Source of the DNA: UBA4615 sp964399635
Lineage (GTDB): Bacteria; Pseudomonadota; Gammaproteobacteria; Burkholderiales; Burkholderiaceae_E
NCBI GenBank assembly: GCA_964399635.1
Contig: CAYNRU010000062.1
Coordinates: 31,435-95,434, forward strand
Direction of reading: 5' to 3'
Length of the DNA: 64,000 nucleotides
A program made the translations under genes and the position numbers. The stretch's first letter is position 1; each line of letters begins with the position of its first letter. The notes beneath the pieces are model-generated. The model did no database searches, was not told the DNA's origin, and saw only the letters and a list, made by a program, of their open reading frames with translations. Below, one piece after another: positions 1-8,010 of the stretch.

Positions 1-44
1 GGCCTGTTCTGGCGCAGGCTGCCGGACGGACCGAAGCGACGTGG

Positions 45-58
45 TTGATCTGGCTCAA
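45..58. promoter_or_regulatory. FNR-type box upstream of cytochrome c gene
   Basis: The sequence TTGAT-CTGG-CTCAA matches the FNR/Anr consensus TTGAT-N4-ATCAA at 9 of 10 positions. Its centre lies about 68 bp upstream of the cytochrome c start at 120, a distance compatible with a class II activator site at about -41 if the transcript starts near base 93. A second box of equal quality lies at 37905-37918, and an FNR-like regulator with the matching recognition helix is encoded at 39030-39758. Functional assignment is inference. Confidence 0.5.
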
Positions 59-119
59 GACCGTCCTGCCCGGGCGGATCAATCTGAGAGCGCAGAAGAC
101 CCAAGGGAGGAAACAGACC

Positions 120-545
120 ATGCGCAGACCCTTCTCGTGCCACGCGATCGCCCTCGTCGGCGCCCTGGCGGTGGCACTGCCGGCGGCGGCGCAGACCGTC
201 GACTACGGCCGCGCCGAGTTCGCCGCCAACTGCTCGGGCTGCCATGGCGCGAGCGGCAAAGGCGACGGCCACTTCAGGCAGTTCCTGAACCGCGCGCCGG
301 CGGACCTGACCCAGCTCGCCAGGAAGAACGGCGGCGTGTTCCCGATGAAGCGGGTCTATGACGCCATCGACGGGCGCAACCCGCTGCCGATGCACGGCGC
401 GCCCGGCGAGATGCCGATCTGGGGCGATGCCTACGCGGTGCAGGCGCAGCGCGAGGGCATGGTCGCCGGCATGACGCAGGAGGTGTACGTGCGCAACAAG
501 GTCAACCTGCTGATCGACTACGTGTTCCGTCTGCAGCAGATCTAG
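120..545 (+). CDS. small periplasmic c-type cytochrome
   Basis: The 141-residue product begins with a signal peptide of about 24 residues (hydrophobic core, cleavage near PAAA-Q). A CSGCH heme c attachment motif follows at residues 38-42. Met98 in GEMPIWG is a plausible distal heme ligand. This is a class I mono-heme cytochrome, a soluble or loosely membrane-attached electron carrier in the periplasm; its partner is not evident. ATG at 120 is preferred over upstream in-frame codons because a GGGAGG ribosome-binding site lies at about 105-110 and the signal peptide starts there. The FNR-like box upstream suggests control by oxygen. The gene is convergent with the next one and separated from it by a GC hairpin. 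Confidence 0.85.
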   Translation: MRRPFSCHAIALVGALAVALPAAAQTVDYGRAEFAANCSGCHGASGKGDGHFRQFLNRAPADLTQLARKNGGVFPMKRVYDAIDGRNPLPMHGAPGEMPIWGDAYAVQAQREGMVAGMTQEVYVRNKVNLLIDYVFRLQQI

Positions 546-553
546 CGTCGGCG

Positions 554-575
554 GCGCGGGCCGCCGGGCCCGCGC
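554..575. terminator. GC-rich hairpin between convergent genes
   Basis: A perfect 9-bp inverted repeat (GCGCGGGCC / GGCCCGCGC) with a 4-nt loop begins 8 bp after the cytochrome c stop and ends 9 bp before the stop of the convergent hydratase gene. It has no T-tract, so it is only terminator-like. The position between two converging genes supports a bidirectional role. Confidence 0.5.
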
Positions 576-584
576 GACGCGGCG

Positions 585-1346
585 TCACAGCCGCACGTGC
601 GCCGAGCCGATGCCCGGGAAGGACACGTCCACCGTGTCGCCGCGCGACGCCTCGAGCATGCCGACCCAGCTGCCGGTGGTGACGACCGTGCCGGCGCGCA
701 GCGTGCCGTGGCGCGCGGTCGCGTGCCGCAGCCAGCCGTGCAGCACCCACGCGGGGTCGGCCATCGTGTGCGTGCCGCGCCGCTCCAGGGGCGGGCGCCC
801 GCCGATCGTCACGACGCACGCCTGCGATGACCAGTCGCGCGGCGCAAACGGCATCCACGCCCCGAGCACCAGCGCGCCGTGCGACTGCAGGTCGGCGAGC
901 TTCGCGAGGTCGGTGGCGGCGAGGCCCTCGGCCCAGCGCGAGTCGACGATCTCGATGGACACGCACATGGCGTCGACGACGGCCGCGGCGCCCGCGGGGT
1001 CGAGCGCCGCGGCGGTGCCCGCGTCGACGTCGCGGGCCAGGCGCAGGGCGATCTCGGCCTCGACGCGGCACAGGTGCATCGGCCGCTCGCGCAGGTCCGC
1101 GGGGCTGCTCAGCACGCCGTCTGGCGGCAGGGGCGCGTGGGTCTGGACGGCCGCGCGCGAGGCGCCGCCGCTCTTCCATGCCCGCGGCGCGCCCTGACCG
1201 AACCAGCCGAGCGCCCGCCCGACCTGGTCCTGGACGGCATAGGCCGCGCGTGCGTCGGGCACGTCGGCGGCCGCGGCGGGCACCCCCCGGCGGCGCGCGT
1301 CGATGAGCCGCAGCGCGGCGAGATGGAGGTCGGTGGGATCGGGCAT
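585..1346 (-). CDS. 2-keto-4-pentenoate hydratase (MhpD/FAH-like) family protein
   Basis: The 253-residue product resembles the hydratase/decarboxylase branch of the fumarylacetoacetate-hydrolase fold (MhpD, DmpH, HpaH). These enzymes use Mg2+ or Mn2+ and act on 2-hydroxydienoates in meta-cleavage pathways of aromatic catabolism. Visible hallmarks are KSGGAS (about residues 58-63), the acidic metal-binding pair in VEAEIA (E96, E98), SIEIVDSRW (130-138) and a C-terminal VVTTGSWVGM segment. Start 1346 (MPDPTDL) gives the usual family length; an ATG 13 codons upstream is an alternative. No other aromatic-degradation genes lie nearby, so the substrate is unknown. A second homologue sits at 21280-22101. 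Confidence 0.75.
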   Translation of the reverse strand: MPDPTDLHLAALRLIDARRRGVPAAAADVPDARAAYAVQDQVGRALGWFGQGAPRAWKSGGASRAAVQTHAPLPPDGVLSSPADLRERPMHLCRVEAEIALRLARDVDAGTAAALDPAGAAAVVDAMCVSIEIVDSRWAEGLAATDLAKLADLQSHGALVLGAWMPFAPRDWSSQACVVTIGGRPPLERRGTHTMADPAWVLHGWLRHATARHGTLRAGTVVTTGSWVGMLEASRGDTVDVSFPGIGSAHVRL

Positions 1347-1504
1347 GGGGACGGGGGTCGGGTGGCCAGACGGTGTGCGCGACATTGTCGCGCGCCATCC
1401 AGGTGGCGCGCGACCGCCGCGTCCCGCTCTGCCCGACTCGATCGGGGTCGCCGCGCGCGGCACGCCCTCCGACCGCCCCCGCCGCCGGATGGCGGCGGCT
1501 CTGC

Positions 1505-2071
1505 TCAGGCCTGCGCCGCGCCCTCGCCCCGGCCCGCGGTCTCGGCCTCGCACAGCGCCTGCTCGACGGCCTGCGCGGCCTGCAGCAGCCGGGCCACCGT
1601 CTCCTGGCCGAATCGGCGGGTGTCGGGATCGAGGGCGTCGAGGTCGACCACCCAGCCGGTGTCGACGCGCAGGATCCGGCCCTCGCGCTGCAGCGCGGCC
1701 AGCTTGCGGCGCACCGTCTCGCGCGGGATGCCGCAGATCCGGGACAGGTCGCGCAGGCGCATCGGCCGCAGCGCGGCGCCCGGCCACGGGCTGTCGGCGG
1801 GTGCCCCGACCGGGGTTGATGCGGGCGATTCCAGGTGCGCGACGTTGAGGTGACCGAGCACGCTCCACACCACCAGCGCCTCGAAGTCGCCACCGAAGCG
1901 CCGCGTGGCGCGCAGCATCTGGTCGATCAGGAAGCGGTCCGCCACGAACCCGGCGATCGGCATCGCGCGCTCGATCCGGTCGGCGGCGGGGCCGTCGCTC
2001 AGGTCGGCGGACAGCGCCATGAGGGTCGGCCCGCCGTCGAGGTGGCCGGGGGCGGTGTGGAGGTATGTCAT
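1505..2071 (-). CDS. helix-turn-helix transcriptional regulator
   Basis: This 188-residue protein carries a winged-helix-like DNA-binding segment at about residues 104-136 (LRDLSRICGIPRETVRRKLAAL), followed by a basic wing ending in ILRVDTGW. The N-terminal 80 residues look alpha-helical, with no recognisable ligand domain. The arrangement recalls Crp-type or MarR-like regulators, but I cannot place the family. Start 2071 is chosen because GAGGGAA lies about 10 nt upstream. The gene lies downstream of lrgAB in the same orientation, with a 193-bp gap. That gap contains a T-rich stretch at about 2150-2195 that is unusually AT-rich for this genome and could hold the promoter. Confidence 0.65.
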   Translation of the reverse strand: MTYLHTAPGHLDGGPTLMALSADLSDGPAADRIERAMPIAGFVADRFLIDQMLRATRRFGGDFEALVVWSVLGHLNVAHLESPASTPVGAPADSPWPGAALRPMRLRDLSRICGIPRETVRRKLAALQREGRILRVDTGWVVDLDALDPDTRRFGQETVARLLQAAQAVEQALCEAETAGRGEGAAQA

Positions 2072-2264
2072 CGCGTATCGGTTCCCTCGGGCGGGCGGCC
2101 GCCCAGCCGTGTTCGGTTCATGCCGTGCCGAGGATAGGGGTAGGCTGGATTTTCGACGATTCGATTTTTCGTTGATGCCACTTCGGTTTTTTGGAGTGGT
2201 CCGGACATGCCGAACCTCGAGGCCATCCACAGCAAGCACCGCCACCCGCACGGCGAGGGCGCGT

Positions 2265-2987
2265 TCAGCGCGCGAACGCGAGCGGGATCAGCACCGCCCC
2301 GAGCACGCCGTGCAGCCCCATCGCCAGGCTCGCCCACGCGCCCGCGTCCGGGTGCACGGTGAAGGCGCGCGAAGTGCCGATGCCGTGGGCGGCGATCCCG
2401 ATCGCCGCGCCGCGCTGCCACCAGGCGCGGCAGCCCACGGCGTCCAGCACGTAGCGCCCGAGGGCGGCGCCCAGCACGCCGGTCGCCACCGCGTAGACGG
2501 CGGTGAGCGTGGGCGAGGCGCCGATCCGCTCGGCCACGCCCATCGCGATCGGGGCGGTCACCGACTTGGCCCACAGGCCCTGCTGCAGCGGCGCGTCCAC
2601 GCCGAGCAGGCGCGCGGTCGCGATCGCGCTCGCGATCGACACGGCGCCGCCGCCCAGCAGCGCCGCCGCCAGCGGCAGCAATCGCCCGCGCAGCGCGGCC
2701 AGGCCCCGATGGATCGGCACGGCGAGCGACACGGTCGCGGTGCCGAGCAGGAAGTGCACGAACTGCGCGCCCTCGAAGTAGGTCGCATAAGGCATGTCGA
2801 TCAGGAGGATGGCCCCCGCCACGGCGGCCACCGCGATCGCGACCGGGTTGACCAGCGGGTGGCGCCCGCTGCGCTCGTAGAGCCAGGTGCCGAGCTGCCA
2901 CGCGGCGAGCGTTAGCGTCAACGCGAGCAGCGGGCTGCCCGACAGGTAGACCCAGATCTCGTGGATCGGTGGCAGCGCGGTGCTCAC
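2265..2987 (-). CDS. lrgB: LrgB/CidB family membrane protein
   Basis: The 240-residue hydrophobic product has the LrgB family pattern: an N-terminal PLLALTLTLAAW helix, a central NPVAIAVAAVAGAILL segment, the conserved stretch LWAKSVTAPIAMGVAERIG, and the C-terminal HGIGTSRAF motif. The LrgB/CidB family has been linked to holin/antiholin-like control of autolysis and, in other bacteria and plants, to pyruvate or glycolate transport. It is encoded 13 bp downstream of its usual partner lrgA. GTG at 2987 is taken as the start because it follows the lrgA stop directly and gives the normal length; an in-frame ATG at 3065 would lie inside lrgA. Confidence 0.85.
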   Translation of the reverse strand: MSTALPPIHEIWVYLSGSPLLALTLTLAAWQLGTWLYERSGRHPLVNPVAIAVAAVAGAILLIDMPYATYFEGAQFVHFLLGTATVSLAVPIHRGLAALRGRLLPLAAALLGGGAVSIASAIATARLLGVDAPLQQGLWAKSVTAPIAMGVAERIGASPTLTAVYAVATGVLGAALGRYVLDAVGCRAWWQRGAAIGIAAHGIGTSRAFTVHPDAGAWASLAMGLHGVLGAVLIPLAFAR

Positions 2988-3000
2988 GGTCGCGCCTGCG

Positions 3001-3399
3001 TCACGAGGGCGGCGGGCCGTCGCGGCCGGTGGCGGCCTCGGCCCCGGTGGGCGCATCGGGCGCATCGCCCGGGCCGAGCAGGCGCAGCAGCAGGCCGCTC
3101 GTCGCGATGGTGGCCACCACGCTGACCACCAATGTCGCCGAGAGTCCCGCCAGGTGCTCGCGCAGCTGCGGCAAGAACATCACCACGCCGACCGCGGCGG
3201 GCACGAACAGCAGCCCCAGATGGCGGCTGAACGCCGTGGCCACGGTGTCCAGGCCCGGTGCCACCTGCCCGCGCAGCCTGAGCCAGACGAGCAGCCCGAG
3301 CAGGCCGAGCACCGGGCCCGGCACCGCGGGCACCAGGAAGCGCGCGAGCAGCTCGCCGATCCCCTGGAACACCAGCAGCTGAAGCAGGCCGGAGATCAT
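3001..3399 (-). CDS. lrgA: LrgA/CidA family membrane protein
   Basis: The 132-residue product shows the LrgA/CidA signature: a first helix containing LLVFQGIGELLARFL, then VPGPVLGLLGLLVWL, a central loop, and LGLLFVPAAVGVVMFL, with about four membrane helices. The tail is rich in Pro, Gly and Asp. LrgA and LrgB act together in the inner membrane; whether this pair handles autolysis or small organic acids cannot be told from sequence. The start at 3399 (MISGLLQ) gives the family length. The pair forms a two-gene operon reading toward the HTH regulator gene. Confidence 0.85.
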   Translation of the reverse strand: MISGLLQLLVFQGIGELLARFLVPAVPGPVLGLLGLLVWLRLRGQVAPGLDTVATAFSRHLGLLFVPAAVGVVMFLPQLREHLAGLSATLVVSVVATIATSGLLLRLLGPGDAPDAPTGAEAATGRDGPPPS

Positions 3400-3415
3400 G
3401 CCGCGGCCGCCGCGC

Positions 3416-4318
3416 TCAGTGCGCGTGCGAGTGGGGGAGCTGCAGCCAGCAGGTCCGGCCCTCGGTGGCGAGCCCGACGCGCGCGCCATGCGGCAGCGTC
3501 ACGCAGGGCGCCTCGTGCCCGAAGGGCAGGCCCGACAGGATCGGGGTGCGGGTGCGCGCCCGCACGAAGCGCAGCACCGCCGGCATGTCGAAGCCCTGAT
3601 CATGCTCGACGACGCGGTAGCGGCTGATCTGGCCCACCAGCACCGCCGCCTGCGCATCGAGCACGCCCGCGTGCAGCAGCTGCGTGAGCATGCGCTCGAC
3701 GCGGTAGGGATGCTCGTTGACGTCCTCGAGGAACAGGATGCCGCCCTTCACGTCGGGGAACCACGGCGTGCCCAGCAGCGCGCACAGCACCGACAGGTTG
3801 CCGCCCCACAGCGTGCCGCGCGCCTCGACCTGCCTGGGGCCCGAGTAGCGAAAACCGATCAGCTCGAGCTGGTCGGACATCGCCTCGAGGAAGCTGCCCA
3901 GGGTCACCGGGTCGATGTCCTCGAGCCGCTCGGCCCCGAAGTCGGCGAGCGCCGGGCCGGCCCAGGTGACGGCGCCTTCGCGCGCGAGCATGGCGAGCTG
4001 GAAGGCGGTGAAGTCGGACAGGCCGACCCAGCGTTTGCCGCTGGCGGCCAGGCGCGTGTAGTCGAGCGCGTCGAGGTAGCGCGTGAGGCCGTAGCCCCCG
4101 CGCGAGATCATCACGATCGGGGCCTTCTGCGCGGCGGCGCGCCCGAAGGCCGCGGCCCGCTGCACGTCGGTGCCGGCAAAGCGCTGTGACCGCGCGAACG
4201 CGGCGCGATCGAAGCTCACCGCATGACCGGATCGCTCGAGATGACCGGCGGCGCGGCGCAGCGCCGCGGGGTCCCGGGTCGCGCCGGAGGGGGAGATCAC
4301 GTACAGGCCGCTCGTCAT
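3416..4318 (-). CDS. ldcA: LD-carboxypeptidase, peptidase family S66
   Basis: This 300-residue cytoplasmic serine peptidase is predicted to remove the terminal D-alanine from muropeptide tetrapeptides during peptidoglycan recycling. The family fold is supported by the N-terminal VISPSGA, the ISRGGYG loop at 71-77, and the nucleophile region VGLSD with Ser101. Glu198 lies in LFLEDVNEHPYR and His268 in LPFGHEAP, which completes the Ser-Glu-His triad known from Pseudomonas LdcA. Length is normal for the family. The gene is divergent from the E1 alpha gene across a 69-bp gap and lies just upstream of lrgA on the same strand, so both neighbours touch cell-wall physiology. Confidence 0.88.
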   Translation of the reverse strand: MTSGLYVISPSGATRDPAALRRAAGHLERSGHAVSFDRAAFARSQRFAGTDVQRAAAFGRAAAQKAPIVMISRGGYGLTRYLDALDYTRLAASGKRWVGLSDFTAFQLAMLAREGAVTWAGPALADFGAERLEDIDPVTLGSFLEAMSDQLELIGFRYSGPRQVEARGTLWGGNLSVLCALLGTPWFPDVKGGILFLEDVNEHPYRVERMLTQLLHAGVLDAQAAVLVGQISRYRVVEHDQGFDMPAVLRFVRARTRTPILSGLPFGHEAPCVTLPHGARVGLATEGRTCWLQLPHSHAH

Positions 4319-4387
4319 GGCGCGAGTCTGCCATGAGTGGAACGCCGGCCGGGCCGGGGCGGCGGCACGCTGCACTAGAATGCTCCG

Positions 4388-5392
4388 ATGACCGACGACC
4401 AGATGCTCGCCCTGTACCGGACGATGTGCCGGATCCGTTCCTTCGAGGACGCCGCCGAAGAGGCGAGCCGCGGCGGCGTCGCGGCCTTCGGCCAGGCGGC
4501 CGGCAACGCGCAGGTGCGCGGGCCGCTGCACCTGTCCACCGGCCAGGAGGCGGTCGCCGCCGGCGTCTGCGCCCACCTGCGGCTGGCCGACTGCCTGACC
4601 TCGACGCACCGTGGCCACGGCCACACGCTCGCCAAGGGCGCCGACCCCAAGCGGATGATGCTGGAGCTGTTCGGGCGCGCCGGCGGCTACTGCGGCGGCA
4701 AGGGCGGCTCGATGCACATCGCCGACTTCTCGGTGGGCATGCTCGGGGCCAACGGCGTCGTCGCCGCGGGCATCCCGATCGCCGTGGGCGCGGCGCAGTC
4801 GCTGAAGCTGCGCGGCGTCGACGCGCTGGCGGTCAGCTTCTTCGGCGACGGCGCGATCAACCGCGGGCCGTTCGCCGAGGGGCTGAACTGGGCCGCGGCC
4901 TTCAGGCTGCCGATGCTGTTCGTGTGCGAGGACAACCAGTGGTCGGCCACGACCAAGACGGCAGCGATGTCGGCCGGCGACGGCGCGGCGGCGCGCGCGG
5001 CGGCGGCCGGCGTGCCCTCCGAGGCGGTCGACGGCATGGACGTCGAGGCGGTGCACGCGGCGGCCGGCCGGCTGGTCGGCGCGATCCGCGCCGGCGGCGG
5101 CCCGCGGCTGCTTCATGCCAAGACCTACCGCTTCAAGGGCCACGTGTCGGTCGATCCGGCCACCTACCGCGACCCGGCCGAGCTGGCCCGCGCGGTCGAG
5201 GGCGACCCGCTGCCGCTCGCCCGTGCGCGGCTGCTCGCGCGCGGCGTGCCGGCCGCGCGCCTGGACGAGGTGATGGCGCAGGCGCGTGCCGAGCTGCGCG
5301 AAGCGATCGACGAGGCGAGCGTTGCGCCCTGGCCGGACCCCGGCGCGGCCTACACCGACGTGCAGGACGTGGGCGCCGGGAGGTGGGCATGA
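4388..5392 (+). CDS. thiamine-dependent 2-oxoacid (pyruvate/acetoin) dehydrogenase E1 component, alpha subunit
   Basis: The 334-residue protein carries the thiamine-diphosphate motif starting GDGAINRG (GDG at 153-155) and ending in EDN (N183). It also has the family stretches STHRGHGH (72-79) and GGKGGSMH (103-110), typical of PdhA/AcoA-type E1 alpha. It should decarboxylate a 2-oxoacid together with the overlapping beta subunit. A TAGAAT -10-like hexamer at 4376-4381 lies only 6 nt before the ATG, so a leaderless or near-leaderless transcript is possible; no good -35 is visible. No E2 or E3 genes are nearby. Confidence 0.88.
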   Translation: MTDDQMLALYRTMCRIRSFEDAAEEASRGGVAAFGQAAGNAQVRGPLHLSTGQEAVAAGVCAHLRLADCLTSTHRGHGHTLAKGADPKRMMLELFGRAGGYCGGKGGSMHIADFSVGMLGANGVVAAGIPIAVGAAQSLKLRGVDALAVSFFGDGAINRGPFAEGLNWAAAFRLPMLFVCEDNQWSATTKTAAMSAGDGAAARAAAAGVPSEAVDGMDVEAVHAAAGRLVGAIRAGGGPRLLHAKTYRFKGHVSVDPATYRDPAELARAVEGDPLPLARARLLARGVPAARLDEVMAQARAELREAIDEASVAPWPDPGAAYTDVQDVGAGRWA

Positions 5393-6372
5393 GCGCCGCG
5401 GGCAAGGCCGGCACCGTGGTGTCGATGAGCTATGCGAAGGCCGGCGCTGACGCGCTGGCGCGCGCGATGCGCGAGGACCCGCGGGTGATCGCGCTCGGCG
5501 AGGACGTGGGCCGCGGCGGCATCTTCGGGCAGTACGCCGGGCTGCAGGCCGAGTTCGGCGCCGACCGCGTGATCGACACGCCGATCTCGGAGTCGACCAT
5601 CGTCGGCGCCGCGGTGGGCATGGCGCTGACCGGCATGAAGCCGGTGGTCGAGATGCGCGTGATCGACTTCGCGCTGTGCGCGATGGACGAGATCGTCAAC
5701 CAGGCGGCCAAGAACCGTTTCATGTTCGGCGGCCAGGGCCGCGTGCCGGCGGTGATCCGCATGCCGATCGGCATCTGGAGCGCCTCGGCGGGCCAGCACT
5801 CGCAGTCGCTCGAGGCGTGGTTCGCGCACGTGCCGGGGCTGGTGGTGGTGGCGCCCGCCACCGCGCAGGACAACCACGGCCTGTTGCGCGCGGCGATCGA
5901 GTGCGGCGACCCGGTCGCGTACTTCGAGCACAAGGAGCTGTGGGGCGAGGTCGGCGACGTACATCCCGAGCAGCCGGTGCCGCTCGGCCGCGCGCATGTG
6001 GCGCGCGCGGGCAACGACCTCACCATCGTGACCTGGAGCAAGGCGGTGCACTGGTCGCTCACGGCCGCCGCCGAGCTGGCCACGCAGGGCGTGCAGGCCG
6101 AGGTGATCGACCTGCGCACCCTGTGGCCCTGGGACCAGGACACGGTGTTCGCGTCGGCCGCGCGCACCGGCCGCACGCTGGTCGTGCACGAGGCGGTGCA
6201 GGTCGCGGGCTTCGGTGCCGAGATCGTCGCGTCGCTCGCCGAGGCCGGCATGGGCCGGGTCGCCCGGCTGGGCGCGCCGCGGGCGCCGGTGGGCTACGCG
6301 CCGGGCCTCGAGGCGCAGGCCCGCATCACGCCCGAGAAGATCGTCGCCGCGGCACGCGCGCTGCTGAGGTGA
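5389..6372 (+). CDS. thiamine-dependent 2-oxoacid (pyruvate/acetoin) dehydrogenase E1 component, beta subunit
   Basis: The 327-residue product is a transketolase-like beta subunit. It has the N-terminal block VIALGEDVGRGGIFG, then DTPISESTIVGAAVGMALTG, the central KNRFMFGGQ, and the C-terminal swivel domain with VIDLRTLWPWD and VHEAVQVAGFGAEI. It pairs with the preceding alpha subunit to form an alpha2beta2 E1. Its ATG overlaps the alpha stop codon (ATGA), so translation is probably coupled. The complex normally transfers the acyl group to a lipoyl E2, which is missing here and must come from elsewhere if the enzyme is a dehydrogenase. Pyruvate, acetoin or branched-chain substrates are all possible. 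Confidence 0.88.
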   Translation: MSAAGKAGTVVSMSYAKAGADALARAMREDPRVIALGEDVGRGGIFGQYAGLQAEFGADRVIDTPISESTIVGAAVGMALTGMKPVVEMRVIDFALCAMDEIVNQAAKNRFMFGGQGRVPAVIRMPIGIWSASAGQHSQSLEAWFAHVPGLVVVAPATAQDNHGLLRAAIECGDPVAYFEHKELWGEVGDVHPEQPVPLGRAHVARAGNDLTIVTWSKAVHWSLTAAAELATQGVQAEVIDLRTLWPWDQDTVFASAARTGRTLVVHEAVQVAGFGAEIVASLAEAGMGRVARLGAPRAPVGYAPGLEAQARITPEKIVAAARALLR

Positions 6373-6509
6373 CGCGCCGCGGGCGCCGGCCACGGCCGAC
6401 GCCCGCAGGGTCGCGCAGCCCGCAGCGTCGCCGGTCGTGACGGATGTCCTGCACCGCGCGGATCCTTGCGGCCTAGACTGCGCTGGAAGCTGGCCCGGGA
6501 GAGACGGAC

Positions 6510-6980
6510 ATGGACAGGATGCAGCACGCCCACGGCGCGAACGCGCCGCGAGGCGTGGCCGTCGCGGAAGAGCGCAAGCGGGGCACGCCCGCCGGCGAGG
6601 CGGTGGTGATCGTCGATGTCGACCAGTTCGCGGCCATCCGCGAGCGCCACGGCGGCCACGCCTGCGAGCAGGTGACCCGCGCCGTCGCCGACTGCCTGCG
6701 CTGCCTGCTGCGCGGCGAAGACCGGCTTGCGCTGCTGCGCGAGGACGAGTTCCTGGTCGTGCTGCCCGGCGCCCAGGAGGCCGCACTGCCCGAGATCGAG
6801 GCACGGGTGCGCGAGGGCGTGAAGGCGCTGCGCCTGGGCCTGGCCGGCACGGTCTGGAACCTCAGCTGCACGACCGGTGCGGCCGCGCACGGCAGCCACT
6901 CGCGCGGCCTGGAGTGCCTGGTGCGGGCGGCCGACAGCGCGCTCTATCGCGCCAAGCGGCAGGCGGGCGAGGCCCGCTGA
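6510..6980 (+). CDS. GGDEF-domain-like protein with degenerate active site
   Basis: The 156-residue protein is essentially a single GGDEF fold. Residues 33-50 (VIVDVDQFAAIRERHGGH) match the usual LDIDhFKxINDxyGH block, and the C-terminal CLVRAADSALYRAKRQ matches the closing ADxALYxAK helix. The signature loop reads REDEF at 77-81, so both glycines that hold the GTP ribose and phosphates are replaced. Catalytic diguanylate cyclase activity is therefore doubtful; a binding or regulatory role is more likely. There is no sensor or membrane segment. A GGGAGAG ribosome-binding site precedes the start. Confidence 0.7.
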   Translation: MDRMQHAHGANAPRGVAVAEERKRGTPAGEAVVIVDVDQFAAIRERHGGHACEQVTRAVADCLRCLLRGEDRLALLREDEFLVVLPGAQEAALPEIEARVREGVKALRLGLAGTVWNLSCTTGAAAHGSHSRGLECLVRAADSALYRAKRQAGEAR

Positions 6981-6993
6981 CCGCCGCGCGGGC

Positions 6994-7806
6994 TCAGCCC
7001 GCCTGCGGCTCGACCAGGTCGCGGTAGGCGTGCCAGGTCGCGAGGCCGACCCAGGGCACCGTGACCACCAGTCCCGCGAACGCGGTCGCGAACCCGGCGA
7101 CGGTGAGCGTCACGATCGCCGCTGCCCACAGCGCCATCGGCAGCGGGTTGCGCCACACCGCGAGCGCGCTCGCCAGCATCGCGGTGATCGCGTCGGTGCC
7201 GCGGTCGAGCATCAGCGGGATCGCGACCGCGGTGAAGGCGAACACCAGCGCCGCGAACACCGCGCCCACCCCGAGCCAGGTGAGCACGAAGCCCGCGTCG
7301 CCCCGGGCCAGCTCCTCCAGCAGGATCGAGACGCTCGGCATCCGGCGCGGGAAGTGGATCGCGATCACCATCATCGAGGCGCGCGCCCACAGCGCCATCA
7401 GCACGCCCAGGCCGATGCCCAGGATCGCGACGTTGGAGAGGTTGCGGCGCCAGGCGACGGTGGTGGCGGCGAGGTCGCAGGGCAGCCCGGCCTCGCGCCG
7501 GCGGGCGACCTCGTACAGGCCCATCGCCATGAACGGACCCACCAGCAGGAAGCCGGCGGTGAGCGCCATCATCGTGCCCGGCGCCGGGCGCAGCAGCGCG
7601 CCGAGCAGCCAACCCATCGCGGCGAAGCACAGCCCGTAGAACAGGCTCGGCAGCGGGTGGTCGCGGAAGTCTGCCGCGCCGAGCGACAGCCAGCGCAGCG
7701 GCGCGAGCGCGCCGACCCTGCGCACCGACGCAAAGGCGGCGCGCGGCGCGTCGTCGACCCGCGGCGCGGCGGGTTCGGGGGCAGCGGGCGGGGAGGTCGG
7801 TGTCAT
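6994..7806 (-). CDS. DUF2189 integral membrane protein
   Basis: The 270-residue protein has a proline/alanine-rich cytoplasmic N-terminus of about 30 residues and then about six hydrophobic helices. The pattern WLSLGAADFRDHPLPSLFYGLCFAAMGWL followed by LTAGFLLVGPFMAMGLYEVARRRE is typical of DUF2189 proteins, which some annotations describe as cytochrome-oxidase-subunit-I-like. No heme-binding histidine pattern is evident, and the function is unknown. The gene is convergent with the GGDEF-like gene (13-bp gap) and divergent from the cupin gene, with which it shares a 204-bp intergenic region. Confidence 0.75.
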   Translation of the reverse strand: MTPTSPPAAPEPAAPRVDDAPRAAFASVRRVGALAPLRWLSLGAADFRDHPLPSLFYGLCFAAMGWLLGALLRPAPGTMMALTAGFLLVGPFMAMGLYEVARRREAGLPCDLAATTVAWRRNLSNVAILGIGLGVLMALWARASMMVIAIHFPRRMPSVSILLEELARGDAGFVLTWLGVGAVFAALVFAFTAVAIPLMLDRGTDAITAMLASALAVWRNPLPMALWAAAIVTLTVAGFATAFAGLVVTVPWVGLATWHAYRDLVEPQAG

Positions 7807-7973
7807 CGTCGGCGCGTGGCGACTCGGCAGGCCCGGGTCCGGTCAGTGTAGGACCGGCCGGCGCGTGGGGCCATCCGCAGTGCAGCACAGCTCGGCAGTA
7901 CGGCGGCCGGCGCCCGCGCGGCGAGGCGGACCGAGCCGGGCCCGCGGCGCCCGCCCGGGCATCGACCCGGATC

Positions 7974-7987
7974 GTCACGACTGTTAC
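7974..7987. promoter_or_regulatory. GTCAC-N4-GTTAC dyad in cupin promoter region
   Basis: GTCAC-GACT-GTTAC is an imperfect dyad that overlaps a possible extended -10 element (TG-T-TACGAT, ending at 7990) ahead of the cupin start at 8011. Very similar dyads occur at 12351-12364 and 38226-38239, both also in divergent promoter regions. It may be an operator or simply part of the -10. A perfect 12-bp palindrome, CTCCTCGAGGAG, follows at 7992-8003 and includes the ribosome-binding site. Confidence 0.3.
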
Positions 7988-8010
7988 GATCCTCCTCGAG
8001 GAGATCCGCC

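Noticed and set aside
1..48. Possible 3' end of an upstream coding region (frame ending in TGA at 46-48)
   Set aside because: Only 15 residues are visible and no family match can be made, so it is not listed as a gene.
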